From positions 3,472,001-3,536,000 of the forward strand of contig NZ_CP110806.1 of assembly GCF_026184235.1 (NCBI RefSeq): a stretch of DNA of 64,000 nt, read 5' to 3'. This DNA comes from Cellulomonas sp. S1-8 (GTDB taxonomy: Bacteria > Actinomycetota > Actinomycetes > Actinomycetales > Cellulomonadaceae). The notes below the pieces were generated by a model. The model saw only the letters and a program-made list of their open reading frames with translations, made no database searches and was not told where the DNA came from. A program made the translations under genes and the position numbers. Below are positions 50,780-60,729 of this stretch, one piece after another. How positions within the stretch are numbered: the first letter of the stretch is position 1; every line of letters starts with the position of its first letter.

Positions 50780-51388
50780 TCAGCCCGCTCGATCCTCCGC
50801 CGGCCGTCGCTCGTCGTCGCGCCGCCCCGCGGTCAGCAGCACCCCCGCGACCAGCGAGCCGACGCCCCCGGCGAACAGGTCGCCGACCGTGTCGGAGTAG
50901 CCCACGTAGATCGCCGGGTCCACGTACGTGTTCCCCAGGTACTCCCCGACCTCCCACATCACGCTCAGCGCGAGTCCCAGCGAGGCCGTCACGAGGGCGG
51001 ATCCGGTGCGCTGGGCGCGCCCGGCGGTCAGGGTCGGGTCGACGACGGCGCCCGTGCGCCGGGCCAGCAGCAGGTGCGCGACGGCCGCGACCAGCCCGGT
51101 GACCACGAGGTGCATGACGACGTCCAGCCACGCGACGGCCTGGTAGAGGCCGAGCGCACCGGACCACGCGGCGGCGATCAGCCCGATCCCGTACGCGGCG
51201 TCGAGCCCGCGGGGTGCACCCGCGGCCACGGGCGCGACCAGGCCGGCGATCACCAGCCCGAACAGCGCCGTGTCGACCGGCCCGCGGGTGAGGGCCACGA
51301 GCAGGCAGACCACGCCGACGACGCGCACCGCGCCGCCGGGTCCGCCGAACAGGGCCCGCACCGCCTGCGTCCGCGTCGCGACCGTCAC
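50780..51388 (-). CDS. YjdF-like membrane protein
   Basis: 202 residues with about six hydrophobic segments. The C-terminal part MWEVGEYLGNTYVDPAIYVGYSDTVGDLFAGGVGSLVAGVLL contains the WExxEy and D(T/S)xxDLxxDxxG landmarks of YjdF/DUF2238 proteins, of unknown function. GTG 51388 is placed before the first strongly hydrophobic run; starts slightly upstream are possible. Confidence 0.68.
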   Translation of the reverse strand: MTVATRTQAVRALFGGPGGAVRVVGVVCLLVALTRGPVDTALFGLVIAGLVAPVAAGAPRGLDAAYGIGLIAAAWSGALGLYQAVAWLDVVMHLVVTGLVAAVAHLLLARRTGAVVDPTLTAGRAQRTGSALVTASLGLALSVMWEVGEYLGNTYVDPAIYVGYSDTVGDLFAGGVGSLVAGVLLTAGRRDDERRPAEDRAG

Positions 51389-51503
51389 GCCGACCCCCGT
51401 CCCGCGCCGGACCACCCCGGCACCCGCCGAGACGGTACGACGACGCCGCGCACGGCGCACGGCGGACGACCGCACGGTGGACGACCGCACGGCGAACAGC
51501 CGC

Positions 51504-52733
51504 TCACCGCGCCGTCCACCAGTCCGTCGCGCGCGCGGGCCCCGGGCCGGGCAGCCGCTTGACGACGGGGGCACCCTCGGGCTCCGGCCGCCACCACGCG
51601 TCGTGCGGGCGGACGACGCCGGCGTTGCCGGACCGCCACGCCAGGACGACGTACGCGACGCACCCGACGGGCAGCAGGAGCAGCGAGCGCAGCACCGCGC
51701 GCACGGGCGACAGGCACCACGCGCGCAGACGCAGGTCACCCCGGCCCCCCTCACCCAGGTCCCGGGTCAGCACGGCCGTCAGCACCCCGTGCCCGACGAC
51801 GGCCAGTGCGAGCACCCACCCGGCCGGCACGGCGCTCCACACCAGCAGCGGCGGCACCGCGAGCACCGCCAGCGCGGCCGGCAGCGCCGGCCGACGCACC
51901 CCGACGGGCAGGTTGACGACCAGCAGCCGGAACGCCCCGGCGGCCGCGGCGGTGCCCTCGCGCCACCGGGCGCGCGCCGTGGCGGGCGCGGGGACGACGA
52001 CGGGCACGTCGAGGTGCCCCACGCGGTAGCCGCGCGCGACGGCCAGCAGGCCGGTCTCGACGTCGTCGCCGGGGCCGAACCGGCTGTGCCGCCGCAGCAG
52101 GTCGGCGTGCACGGTGCGGCGCGCGACGTGGCCGCCGCCGCGCACGAGCCACGGCACGCGGCGGTGCAGGCGCGCCGCGACCGCGTGCTCGAGGTACCGC
52201 AGCCGCGCGGGCACGTCGACCGGCAGGACGGCCAGGGGCAGCGTCCCCACGTCGAGCCGGGCCGCCGCGAGCGCGCCGACCACCTGCTCGAGCGGCCGCG
52301 TCACGACCGCCCCGGGTGCCACGCACACGACGTACTCGCTGGTCAGCACGGCGTGCGCATCGCGCAGCAGGGCGCTGCGCACTGCCCCCGGCCCCGTTGC
52401 GCCCGCGACGTGCACCCGGTACCCGTGCTCACCGGCGAGACTCCACAGCCGCTGGTACGCCGCGGGCGTCCCGGCTCCCGTCGTCACCAGCAGGACGCGT
52501 TCACGGTAGGTGCGCAGCCACGTCATCCGCTCGACGTCGCCCAGGTCGCCGGCCACGGTCACGACGACCGTGAGGTCGGTGACGGGCCGGACGCCGTCGG
52601 CGACCGTCACCACCCCGGGGCGGGGGCGGGCACCGTGACCGGTGCGCCGGCGCGCGTCGAGGTCCGCGAGCAGCGCGAGCGCAGGCACGGCGAGCAGCGT
52701 GAGCAGCAGCGCGACCTGCGCGAGGGCGGTCAT
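51504..52733 (-). CDS. Membrane glycosyltransferase-like protein
   Basis: 409 residues. An N-terminal helix (MTALAQVALLLTLLAVPALALL), a central glycosyltransferase-2-like region with AVLTSEYVVCVAPGAVV (the nucleotide-sugar and metal site usually reads DADxxxxP; here it is weaker), GDDVETGLLAVARGYRV (the acceptor/ED motif) and C-terminal helices. It probably makes an extracellular polysaccharide or glycan. ATG 52733 overlaps the CapD-like gene stop in ATGA. Confidence 0.72.
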   Translation of the reverse strand: MTALAQVALLLTLLAVPALALLADLDARRRTGHGARPRPGVVTVADGVRPVTDLTVVVTVAGDLGDVERMTWLRTYRERVLLVTTGAGTPAAYQRLWSLAGEHGYRVHVAGATGPGAVRSALLRDAHAVLTSEYVVCVAPGAVVTRPLEQVVGALAAARLDVGTLPLAVLPVDVPARLRYLEHAVAARLHRRVPWLVRGGGHVARRTVHADLLRRHSRFGPGDDVETGLLAVARGYRVGHLDVPVVVPAPATARARWREGTAAAAGAFRLLVVNLPVGVRRPALPAALAVLAVPPLLVWSAVPAGWVLALAVVGHGVLTAVLTRDLGEGGRGDLRLRAWCLSPVRAVLRSLLLLPVGCVAYVVLAWRSGNAGVVRPHDAWWRPEPEGAPVVKRLPGPGPARATDWWTAR

Positions 52734-53908
52734 GCCGGTACGGGTCCCAGCACGCGCAGCGCCCGCCCGCGGTCTGCGGGTGCGCGGTCCACGCGGTCCT
52801 CGGGGACGCCGTCGTCGCGCTGCTCGTCGTCGGCCGCCCCCGCGTCGTCGACGCCCCTGCCGAGCCCCGCGAACTGCTCGGCGAGCAGCCTGCGCACCCG
52901 GGGTGCGTCGGCGTCGTCGGCCGCGGCGTACAGGTGCGCGAGCACCCGCTCGAAGCCGGGGGGACGCGTCACGAACGGGCAGCGCAGGACCCGCTCGACG
53001 CCCGTGGGGCGGTGCCGCTCGTGCTCGCCGGCGAGCGTCTCGTGCAGCTTCTCGCCGGGCACGAGCCCGGTCACGGTCACGGGCGGTGCGGGCAGGCCCG
53101 CGAGCTCCGCGTACCGGTGGACCAGGTCGAGCACCCGCACGCGCTCGCCCGCGTCGAGCAGGTACGTCTCCCCGCCCTGCACGAGCGCCGCGGCCTCGAC
53201 CACGAGCGCGGCGGCCTCGTCGAGCGTGAGCAGGGACCGGGTGGCGTCGGGGTCGGTGACCGTCACGGGCAGACCGGCAGCGGTCTGGTGCACGAGCGTG
53301 TCCCAGAAGGAGCCGCGGCTGCCCAGCGCGGTGCCGAAGCGCACGGACGCCGCCCGCAGGCCGTCGCCGCCGCGCACCACGAGCTCGGCCAGGCGCTGCG
53401 TGGCGCCCAGCACCGACGTCGGGTCGGCGGCCTTGTCGCTGGAGACGTGGACGAGGCGCTGCGCGCCGTGCTGCCGGGCCGCGCGCACGACGTTCTCGGT
53501 GCCCCACACGTTCGTCGTGACGGCGGCGCAGCTGAACCGCTCGAGCAGCGCGACGTGCTTGAGGGCCGCGGCGTGCAGGACGAGGTCCGGCTGCGCCTCG
53601 GTGAACGCGGCGTCGAGCGCGCGCGCGTCCCGCACGTCGGCGAGCAGCACGCCCGAGCCGTCCGCGAAGCCGCGTCCGGTGAGCTCGAGCTCCAGGGCGT
53701 GCAGGCGCCCCTCGTCGACGTCGAGCAGGTGCAGCGCGGCGGGCCGCAGGGTGACGAGGCGGCGCACCAGCGCGGACCCGACGGACCCGGCCGCGCCGGT
53801 GACCAGGACGCGGCGGCCCCCGACGAGGTCGCGTGCGGCGGTGCTGCCGGCGCGCGGGCGCGACGACGGCAGCAGGTCCTCGGGGCGGGGCGTGCGGTGG
53901 TGTGTCAT
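52730..53908 (-). CDS. CapD/FlaA1-like NAD-dependent epimerase/dehydratase, altered active site
   Basis: 392 residues. NAD site GAAGSVG at 38-44, VSSDKA at 155-160, then LGAT with Gln171 in the place where this family has (Y/M)GATK, so the catalytic lysine is missing. The C-terminal part includes TRSLLTLDEAAALVVEAA and GEKLHETL as in polysaccharide-biosynthesis members. It would normally modify UDP-sugars; with Gln171 the activity is uncertain. ATG at 53908. Coupled to the glycosyltransferase gene. Confidence 0.8.
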   Translation of the reverse strand: MTHHRTPRPEDLLPSSRPRAGSTAARDLVGGRRVLVTGAAGSVGSALVRRLVTLRPAALHLLDVDEGRLHALELELTGRGFADGSGVLLADVRDARALDAAFTEAQPDLVLHAAALKHVALLERFSCAAVTTNVWGTENVVRAARQHGAQRLVHVSSDKAADPTSVLGATQRLAELVVRGGDGLRAASVRFGTALGSRGSFWDTLVHQTAAGLPVTVTDPDATRSLLTLDEAAALVVEAAALVQGGETYLLDAGERVRVLDLVHRYAELAGLPAPPVTVTGLVPGEKLHETLAGEHERHRPTGVERVLRCPFVTRPPGFERVLAHLYAAADDADAPRVRRLLAEQFAGLGRGVDDAGAADDEQRDDGVPEDRVDRAPADRGRALRVLGPVPA

Positions 53909-54032
53909 GGCAGGGTCGAGCGTATTGCCGGGTATGTCCGATTCGGAATCCCCCCGGCGCCGGGCCACCCGTTCGGTCGCGGCGTGCCAGCCGTCCGGCG
54001 GCCACCCGTCCGCGGCGCCCTACGCTGTGCCG

Positions 54033-54581
54033 GTGCCCTCGATCCTCGCCGTGTGCGTCGTGCACGCCCTGCGCCCGGACCCGGGCGTGGTCGGGGTCAC
54101 GGCGATCGACAAGCGCCCCGTGACGGGGCCGGTGCGCGTCGGGCCATACGGGTTCCGGGCGGACGTGCAGGCGGACCGCCGGTACCACGGGGGCGCGGAC
54201 CAGGCCGTCTACGCCTACGGCCAGGACGACGCCGACCACTGGGCGCGGGAGCTGGGCCGCGACCTGCCGCCCGGCTGGTTCGGCGAGAACCTGCGGGTGG
54301 CGGGGCTCGACCCGAACGCGGCGCGGATCGGCGAGGTGTGGCGGGTGGGCGACGAGGTCGTCCTCCAGGTCACGGCGCCGCGCACGCCGTGCCCGACGTT
54401 CGCGCGGTGGGTCGGTGGCGACGACGAGCGCGGCTGGGTCCGGCGCTTCGGTGACGAGGGTCGCGTCGGGGCGTACCTGCGGGTCGTGCGGCGCGGTGCG
54501 GTGCAGGCGGGCGACGCGGTGGTCGTCGAGGCCGCCGACGCGGGTGCGCCCACGGTGCTCGAGGTCCTGCGCGACCGGTGA
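54033..54581 (+). CDS. MOSC domain protein
   Basis: 182 residues with TAIDKRPVTGPVRVGPYGFRAD, RYHGGADQAVYAY, WFGENLRVAGLDPNAARIGEVWR and a Cys in TAPRTPCPTFARW, matching YiiM-type MOSC proteins, which bind molybdenum cofactor sulfur and reduce N-hydroxylated compounds. GTG 54033 is only six bases after a TACGCT -10-like hexamer (54021-54026), which points to a leaderless mRNA. Confidence 0.87.
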   Translation: MPSILAVCVVHALRPDPGVVGVTAIDKRPVTGPVRVGPYGFRADVQADRRYHGGADQAVYAYGQDDADHWARELGRDLPPGWFGENLRVAGLDPNAARIGEVWRVGDEVVLQVTAPRTPCPTFARWVGGDDERGWVRRFGDEGRVGAYLRVVRRGAVQAGDAVVVEAADAGAPTVLEVLRDR

Positions 54582-54609
54582 CGCGACAGGTCACGACACC
54601 CCATCGGCT

Positions 54610-54619
54610 GAAACGTTTC
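54610..54619. promoter_or_regulatory. LacI-family-type palindrome GAAACGTTTC
   Basis: Perfect palindrome in the 170-base gap between the MOSC and YceI genes, 28 bases after the MOSC stop. Fits a LacI-type operator centre. Confidence 0.4.
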
Positions 54620-54630
54620 CGCCACGAGCC

Positions 54631-54662
54631 AACCGCCCAAAAAGGGTGGTTGAATCTTCTTT
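54631..54662 (+). terminator. Rho-independent-like terminator after the MOSC gene
   Basis: AACCGCCC and GGGTGGTT (one G-T pair) around AAAAA, followed by a T-rich GAATCTTCTTT tail. It is the only terminator with a T-rich tail I noticed in this window. Confidence 0.65.
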
Positions 54663-54751
54663 GAACTGCGCCCCCCGTCGTTCGCGTCGTCACGCCGAGC
54701 CACCGGGGGCCGACGGGGCCCGACCGTGACAGACGACGTGGGGACGACGAC

Positions 54752-55441
54752 ATGAGCGAGCCGCTGCAGGCCACGGACCGGCCCGTCCGCCAGTGGAAGG
54801 GCCTGACGATCCCCGAGCCGGGGACCTACGAGCTCGACGAGGCGCACAAGCGCGTCGGCTTCGTCGCCCAGCACATGATGGTCAGCCCGGTGCGCGGCGA
54901 GTTCTCGCGCGCCGCCGCGACGATCGTCGTCGGGGAGGACCCGTTGCAGTCGTCCGTGCGGGCGATCATCGCGACCGAGAGCCTCAACACCCACCACGAG
55001 GACCGCGACACGCACCTGCGCAGCCCCGACTTCCTCGACGTCGCGCAGTTCCCCGCCATCGAGTTCCGCAGCACCGGGGTGCAGTGGCACGGCGAGAAGG
55101 ACGCGATCCTGCAGTGGGCGCGCCTGCGCAACCACAACGCCGACCGCCGCCGCGTGTCGTCCGACACCATCGAGCGCGCCGAGCTCAACCGCGCCAAGTT
55201 CGACGTCACGGGCGACCTGCGGATCAAGGACGTCACGCGGTCCGTGGTCCTGCGCATGGACTTCGGCGGCGCGAACCGCGACCCCTACGGCCGCGACATC
55301 TTCGGCTTCCACGCGACCACCGACATCGACCGCGAGGACTTCGGCCTGGTCTGGAACGTCGCGCTCGAGGCCGGCGGCTGGCTCGTCGGCAAGAAGGTCC
55401 GCATCGAGATCGCGGGCGAGGCCGTCCACCAGGCCGCCTGA
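54752..55441 (+). CDS. YceI family protein
   Basis: 229 residues. The lipocalin-like YceI fold begins GTYELDEAHKRVGFVAQHMMVSPVRGEF, with SVRAIIATESLNTHHEDRDTHLRSPDFLDVAQFPAIEFRST, all standard. These proteins bind polyisoprenoids or related lipids. No signal peptide, so it is cytoplasmic. The insert around WARLRNHNADRRR is longer than in typical members. ATG at 54752. Confidence 0.9.
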   Translation: MSEPLQATDRPVRQWKGLTIPEPGTYELDEAHKRVGFVAQHMMVSPVRGEFSRAAATIVVGEDPLQSSVRAIIATESLNTHHEDRDTHLRSPDFLDVAQFPAIEFRSTGVQWHGEKDAILQWARLRNHNADRRRVSSDTIERAELNRAKFDVTGDLRIKDVTRSVVLRMDFGGANRDPYGRDIFGFHATTDIDREDFGLVWNVALEAGGWLVGKKVRIEIAGEAVHQAA

Positions 55442-55471
55442 GCACCCGGTCAACGCCCGAGCGACGCCCGG

Positions 55472-56968
55472 TCAGCGCCCGAGCGACGCCACCAGCAGCA
55501 GCACCCCCACCACCGACGCGACCGCGGCCAGCACCCCGAGCGCGAGCAGCGCCCCGCGGCGGCTGTCCCCCCGCCACGTCACCTCGACCTCGTCGCGCTC
55601 CGCCAGGTGCCGCAGCGCCCCGCGCACCTCGCGCGTGCGCACCGCCCGGTCGACCGGCACGACGACGCCCGCCTCCTGCGGCGTCGCAGCCAGCACCACC
55701 CCCTGCGGCTCCGGCGCGGCGAGCAGGTGCCGCTCCTCCCCGGCCGGCACGGCGGCCGCGGCGTCCTCACCCAGCAGACGCACCGACCCCGCGGCGTCCG
55801 ACGGCCCGACCGCGGCGAACGGGCTGGGGACGGCGTCCGTCGCGCGGCCGCCCCCCGACGCGGGAGCGGGCCGCGGCGCGGGCACGACGCCTGCGGCGGG
55901 CAGGATCCGGCCCGCCGCGCTCAGCGCCGCACCCAGGCACACGGCGTACTTCGGGTGCGCGTCGACGACGACGGGCGCGCCGATCTCTGCGGCGATGAGC
56001 TCGGACACCAGCGGGATGCGGCTCGAGCCGCCCGTGAGCAGCACCGCGTGCAGGTCCGTGGGCCGCACGCCCGCCGACGCGACCGTGCGCGCGAGCGTGT
56101 CGACCGTGCGCAGCACGTCGATCCGGATCGCCGTCTCCAGCTCGCCGCGCGTGATCCGCACCTGGCGCGTCACGCCGGGCAGGATCACGGGCACGACGGC
56201 CTCGACGTCGCTGGACAGCGCCTCCTTGGCCAGCACGGACTGCTCGCGCACGGCCGCGAGCGCCGCCAGCACCGCGGGGTCGTCGGTGTCGAGCGACGTC
56301 CACGCCCGCCCGAGCGCGGCGACGACGTGCCGCAGCACGGCCTCGTCGACGTCCTCCCCGCCGATGTGCTCGTCGCCGCCCGGCTCGCCGCGCAGCTCGT
56401 AGCCGTCGGCGGTGCGGACCACGACGGTGGCGTCGAACGTGCCGCCCCCCAGGTCGTAGACCGCGACGACCGCGCCGACGGGCAGCCGGTCCAGCGCCGC
56501 GTAGTGCACGGCCGCGGCGACGGGCTCGGCGAGCAGCCCGACGTCCGCGAGCCGGGCGTGGCCCGCGGCCTCGACGAGCAGGTCCCGGCGCAGCGCCCCC
56601 CACGTCGCGGGGTGGGTCAGGGTCACGTGGTCGGGCTCGGCGCCCTCGCGCGCCCGCACCGCGTCGACGACGTGCCGCAGGACGGCGCCCGTCAGCTCGA
56701 CGGGGTCGAGCACGTCGTCACCGAGCAGCAGGCCCGTCGGGTCGCCCATGCGGCGCTTGAAGCCGCGGGCCAGCCGCTCGGGCTCCAGGACGCCGCGGCG
56801 CACGGCCGCGTCGCCGACGAGCAGCGCGCCGTCGGTGCGCAGCAGCACCGCCGACGGGATCGTGTCGGCGCGGTCGCCGAGGTTGACGGTCGTCGCGCGC
56901 CCGTCGCGCCACACGGCCGCCGCGGTGCGCGACGTGCCGACGTCGACGCCGAGCGTGTAGCCGCTCAC
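55472..56968 (-). CDS. Hsp70-like protein with C-terminal membrane helix
   Basis: 498 residues. Nucleotide-binding domain motifs GVDVGTSRTAAAV, PAVAVHYAAL, AVYDLGGGTFDATVV and LLTGGSSRIPLV are complete. The normal substrate-binding domain is missing: after about residue 370 there is a Pro/Ala-rich region, a short beta domain and a helix (LLALGVLAAVASVVGVLLLVASL). It would be an ATP-dependent, membrane-anchored scaffold, not a general chaperone. GTG 56968 overlaps the preceding stop in GTGA. Confidence 0.85.
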   Translation of the reverse strand: MSGYTLGVDVGTSRTAAAVWRDGRATTVNLGDRADTIPSAVLLRTDGALLVGDAAVRRGVLEPERLARGFKRRMGDPTGLLLGDDVLDPVELTGAVLRHVVDAVRAREGAEPDHVTLTHPATWGALRRDLLVEAAGHARLADVGLLAEPVAAAVHYAALDRLPVGAVVAVYDLGGGTFDATVVVRTADGYELRGEPGGDEHIGGEDVDEAVLRHVVAALGRAWTSLDTDDPAVLAALAAVREQSVLAKEALSSDVEAVVPVILPGVTRQVRITRGELETAIRIDVLRTVDTLARTVASAGVRPTDLHAVLLTGGSSRIPLVSELIAAEIGAPVVVDAHPKYAVCLGAALSAAGRILPAAGVVPAPRPAPASGGGRATDAVPSPFAAVGPSDAAGSVRLLGEDAAAAVPAGEERHLLAAPEPQGVVLAATPQEAGVVVPVDRAVRTREVRGALRHLAERDEVEVTWRGDSRRGALLALGVLAAVASVVGVLLLVASLGR

Positions 56969-58383
56969 GGCGTGGCCGCCGTCGATGCCGGGGCCGCGGG
57001 GGGCCGGGCGATGCAGAAGCCGGCGACCGCCTTGAACGCGGCGCACTCGGCGAGCGCGTCCGCCTCGGCGGCGAACCCGTCCTTGAGCACGACGACCATG
57101 CCGGTGTCCCCCGGCCCGTCGGACACGGCGACCGACCCGCGGGAGTCCTCCATGCGCACGCCGGTCGCGCCGGCCGCCTGCAGCTGCGCGAGCAGCTCCT
57201 GCGGTGCGGTCGCCGACGCCGCGTCCGCGAGGGGGAAGGCGTTGTAGACGACGTACCAGCCGACGGGCTCCCAGGGCAGGCCGCCGGACCCCGCCGACGG
57301 CGCGGTCGGCTCGGGCGTCGCGGTCGGGACCACCTCGACCTCGCTGACCTCGACGCACCGCTGCGGGCTGGCGGGCCCGGTGATCTCGCCGGCGAGGGCG
57401 GCGACGTCGTAGCAGTGGGTGCCCGGCTCGCGCTCGGGCCACGTGAACGACGTCTGGTCCTGCGCGTCGACGGACTCGACCCCGGTGCCCTCGCCCGACT
57501 CGGTGCGCTCGCGCACCACGTACCCCGTGGCGTACGCGCTGCGCTCCCACACCAGCCGCACCTGGCGCTGCCCCGGCTCGACGGCCGTGAGCACGACCGG
57601 CGGCGGCGACCCCGCCTCGAGGTCCACGGCGCCGCCCTGGCCGCGCAGCCACAGCCAGCCCAGGACGACCGCGACGACCAGCAGCGCACCGACGACCAGC
57701 CACCACGTGCGCACGACCGCGCGCTGCTCCCACGTGCCCGCGATCTCGCCGCCGTGCACCGACGCGGCCTCCGCGTACGTGAGCGTGAACGGGTGCGGCA
57801 CGGGTGGTCCGAGCAGCCGCGGCGCGCGGGCCCCCACGGCGAGCAGCGCGACGACCGTGGTGCCGGGCGGGACGGTCGCCGTGCGCGGTGCGAGCGCGCA
57901 GCGCAGCAGGCCCGCGGCGTCGGTGACCTGCAGGCTCACGTCCAGGGCCGTCGTCCCGACGTTCTGCAGCTCGACGCGGAACCTGCCCGCGCGCGCACCG
58001 CCGGGGCCGTCGGGCCGCAGGCGGACGTCGAGCCCCTGCACGGGCGAGACGACCAGGTCGCCCTCGACGACGGCCGCGACGTCGCGGTGCTCGAGAGACA
58101 CGCACCGCACCCCGAAGGGCACGTCGCCGACGGGTGCGGCGGGCGGTGCCGGGGGCCGGAACAGCACCTCGACCGTGACGCCCTGCTCCTCGCCCGGCAG
58201 CACCGAGACCAGGTGCGGCGTGACGGTCGACCAGCGGGCCGCGTCGCCCAGCACCTCGACGCGGTACTGCGCGACGACGTCCCCGGTGTGGTGCACGGTC
58301 ACGCGGGTGCGCGCCTGGCCACCGGGGTCGACCGCGAGCACCCGGTCCGCCAGCTCGAGCACCGGGTCGGTGACGACGTCCAT
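56965..58383 (-). CDS. Membrane protein with Ig-like and Fn3-like domains
   Basis: 472 residues. Two N-terminal beta-sandwich domains (about 1-220, with VTVHHTGDVVAQYRVEVLGD) are followed by a helix (RTWWLVVGALLVVAVVLGWLWL at about 232-252), an Fn3-like domain (VRLVWERSAYATGYVVRE), a Pro-rich stretch and a small C-terminal domain (GWYVVYNAFPLADAASATAPQ). Not assigned to a family. It is coupled to the Hsp70-like gene and divergent from the MoxR operon, so a shared envelope role is likely. Confidence 0.68.
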   Translation of the reverse strand: MDVVTDPVLELADRVLAVDPGGQARTRVTVHHTGDVVAQYRVEVLGDAARWSTVTPHLVSVLPGEEQGVTVEVLFRPPAPPAAPVGDVPFGVRCVSLEHRDVAAVVEGDLVVSPVQGLDVRLRPDGPGGARAGRFRVELQNVGTTALDVSLQVTDAAGLLRCALAPRTATVPPGTTVVALLAVGARAPRLLGPPVPHPFTLTYAEAASVHGGEIAGTWEQRAVVRTWWLVVGALLVVAVVLGWLWLRGQGGAVDLEAGSPPPVVLTAVEPGQRQVRLVWERSAYATGYVVRERTESGEGTGVESVDAQDQTSFTWPEREPGTHCYDVAALAGEITGPASPQRCVEVSEVEVVPTATPEPTAPSAGSGGLPWEPVGWYVVYNAFPLADAASATAPQELLAQLQAAGATGVRMEDSRGSVAVSDGPGDTGMVVVLKDGFAAEADALAECAAFKAVAGFCIARPPAAPASTAATP

Positions 58384-58466
58384 GACCGCACCCTTCCCCC
58401 GTCGGCGCCCGGCGACCCGACCCCGACCGGTGCCGCTGCCCCAACGGGCACGAATCCTGCCCGCCC

Positions 58467-58533
58467 GACGTATCTGCCGGCCCCACGTGCGGTCCTACCT
58501 TGCAGGTACCGCGCACGGGTCCGGTGATACGTC
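58467..58533. promoter_or_regulatory. Dyad-symmetric divergent control region
   Basis: GACGTATC (58467-58474) and its exact complement GATACGTC (58526-58533) surround TACCT-TGC-AGGTA (58496-58508); both are centred near 58501. It lies between the Hsp70-side and MoxR-side genes and could bind one regulator for both. Confidence 0.5.
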
Positions 58534-58591
58534 TGCCGCGACCGGGCGGTCCGCACCCCGTCCGTCGGGGTCGACCGGGGGGAGGACAGGC

Positions 58592-59581
58592 GTGAACGAC
58601 GACTTCGCCGACGCGTCGGCCCAGGGCCGCACCGCGTGGTTCGCCGAGCAGTTCGACGCACTGGCAGCCAACATCGAGTCGTTCATCCGGGGCAAGTCCG
58701 ACGTGGTGCGCATGGCGCTGGTCTGCATGCTCGCCGAGGGCCACCTGCTGCTGGAGGACGTGCCGGGCACCGGCAAGACGTCGCTGGCCAAGGCCATGTC
58801 CCAGTCGATCGACGGGTCGATGCGCCGCATCCAGTTCACGCCCGACCTGCTGCCGTCCGACGTCACGGGCGTGCAGGTGTACGACGCGGGCAAGCGCGAG
58901 TTCGTGTTCCACCCCGGCGCCGTGTTCGCGAACATCGTGCTGGGCGACGAGATCAACCGCGCATCGCCCAAGACGCAGTCCGCGCTGCTCGAGGTCATGG
59001 CCGAGCGGCAGGTCACGGTCGACTCGATCCCGTACCTGGTGCCGCGGCCGTTCGTCGTGATCGCGACGCAGAACCCCGTCGAGCAGAGCGGCACGTACGA
59101 CCTCCCCGAGGCCGAGCTCGACCGGTTCATGATGCGCGCGACGCTCGGCTACCCGGACCACGCAGCCGAGGTCGAGGTCGTCACGCAGGTCACCGCCGGG
59201 CACAGCACCGACGACCTGCCCGCCGTGCTCAGCACCGCGGACCTCGAGCAGATGAACCAGATCGCCTCCCAGGTGCACCTCGCGCCCGCGGTGCTCGCCT
59301 ACCTGGTGACCGTCACCGCGGCCACGCGCACCATGCCCGAGCTGCGCCTGGGCGTCAGCCCGCGCGGCACGATCGCCACCGCCAAGGCCGCGCAGGCCCT
59401 GGCCGCCACGCAGGGGCGCTCGTTCGTCACGGCCGACGACCTCAAGGTCGTCGCGCCGTACGTCCTGCCGCACCGCATGGTGCTGCGCCCCGAGGCCGAG
59501 CTGCAGGGCCGCACCGCCGCGGACCTGCTCGACCAGGTGCTCTCCAGCGTGCCGGTGCCGCAGCAGCGCGCCGGGGTGTGA
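58592..59581 (+). CDS. MoxR family AAA+ ATPase
   Basis: 329 residues. Walker [15 protein letters not shown] at about 50-63, Walker [24 protein letters not shown], sensor 1 [24 protein letters not shown] and C-terminal lid [10 protein letters not shown]. MoxR proteins act as chaperones that assemble or activate partner proteins, often with a DUF58 protein, as here. GTG 58592 follows GGGAGGAC. First gene of the operon. Confidence 0.92.
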   Translation: MNDDFADASAQGRTAWFAEQFDALAANIESFIRGKSDVVRMALVCMLAEGHLLLEDVPGTGKTSLAKAMSQSIDGSMRRIQFTPDLLPSDVTGVQVYDAGKREFVFHPGAVFANIVLGDEINRASPKTQSALLEVMAERQVTVDSIPYLVPRPFVVIATQNPVEQSGTYDLPEAELDRFMMRATLGYPDHAAEVEVVTQVTAGHSTDDLPAVLSTADLEQMNQIASQVHLAPAVLAYLVTVTAATRTMPELRLGVSPRGTIATAKAAQALAATQGRSFVTADDLKVVAPYVLPHRMVLRPEAELQGRTAADLLDQVLSSVPVPQQRAGV

Positions 59582-59582
59582 C

Positions 59583-60725
59583 GTGCTCACCCGCTCGGGG
59601 CAGGGCGTCGCGGTCGCGGGCGTGCTGCTGCCGCTGGCCGGGTGGCTGGCCGACTGGCCGGAGCTCGTCCTGGTCGGGCTCGCGTGCCTGCTCGCCCTGG
59701 CCGCCGCGGCGCTGTGGATGGTCTACCGGCCGTCCGTCACGGTGCGCCGGGAGATCCAGCCGCTGCGCGTCGCCGAGGGCGAGACGGCCCGCGGCCTGCT
59801 GACCGTGACCAACACCGCGGGTCGCCGCAGCCCGCCCGTGCTCGCGACCGAGCGCGTCGGGACGCGGACCGTCACGCTGCCGCTGCCGAGCCTGGGACCG
59901 CACGCGTCGCACGTCGCCGCGTACCCCCTGCCGACCGCGCGGCGCGGTGTGTACCCCGTGGGCCCGCTCGCGATCGGCCACTCCGACCCGCTGCGGCTCA
60001 TGCGGATCGCGTCGGACCACGCCTCGACCGGACGGCTGACGGTGCACCCGCGCATCCACCACGTCGCGTCCGTGCCGTCGGGCCAGTCGCAGGACGCCGA
60101 GGGCCCCACGTCGTCGAGCGCGCCGCGCGGCGGCATCGCGTTCCACTCGCTGCGCGAGTACGAGCCGGGCGACGACCACCGGCTCATCCACGCCAAGGCC
60201 AGCGCCCGCACCGGCGTGCTGATGGTCCGGCACAACGTCGTGCCGTTCGAGCCGCGGCTCATGGTCGTGCTCGACACGCGCGCCGTGTCCTACCCCGGGG
60301 ACTCGTTCGAGGACGCGTGCCGCATCGCCGCGTCGCTGGCCATCGCCGCGGTCGACGGACGGTTCCCGCTGCAGCTGTCGACGACGGCCGGCGACACCGT
60401 CGTCGTCGACCGCACGCGCGACCGCAGCGAGGTCCTGGACCTGCTGGCCGCCGCGCGCGCCACGGTGGACGACCCCGGGCTGCCGGCGCTCGCGTCGATG
60501 ATCCCGCGCGAGGACGGCGTCTCGCTCGGCGTGGTCACCGGTCAGCCACCCGCCGCGGAGCGTGCCGTCGTGTCGCGCGTGCGCGGCCGGTTCCAGATGG
60601 TCTCGCTCGTGCAGGTCGGGCAGGCACGCGGACGGCGGGCGGCGGCGCTCGACGGCGCGCTGGTCGTCGGGGTGGCGTCCGACGAGGACTTCCCGGCCGT
60701 GTGGAACGCGATGGTGCGGGGGTGA
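59583..60725 (+). CDS. DUF58 domain protein
   Basis: 380 residues. Two N-terminal helices (to about 48), a beta-rich region and the DUF58 signature [28 protein letters not shown] at about 190-217 with an MIDAS-like fold after it ([10 protein letters not shown]). The usual Trp after RxIH is Ala here. It is the standard partner of MoxR. GTG 59583 begins one base after the MoxR stop. Confidence 0.88.
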   Translation: MLTRSGQGVAVAGVLLPLAGWLADWPELVLVGLACLLALAAAALWMVYRPSVTVRREIQPLRVAEGETARGLLTVTNTAGRRSPPVLATERVGTRTVTLPLPSLGPHASHVAAYPLPTARRGVYPVGPLAIGHSDPLRLMRIASDHASTGRLTVHPRIHHVASVPSGQSQDAEGPTSSSAPRGGIAFHSLREYEPGDDHRLIHAKASARTGVLMVRHNVVPFEPRLMVVLDTRAVSYPGDSFEDACRIAASLAIAAVDGRFPLQLSTTAGDTVVVDRTRDRSEVLDLLAAARATVDDPGLPALASMIPREDGVSLGVVTGQPPAAERAVVSRVRGRFQMVSLVQVGQARGRRAAALDGALVVGVASDEDFPAVWNAMVRG

Positions 60726-60729
60726 CGAC

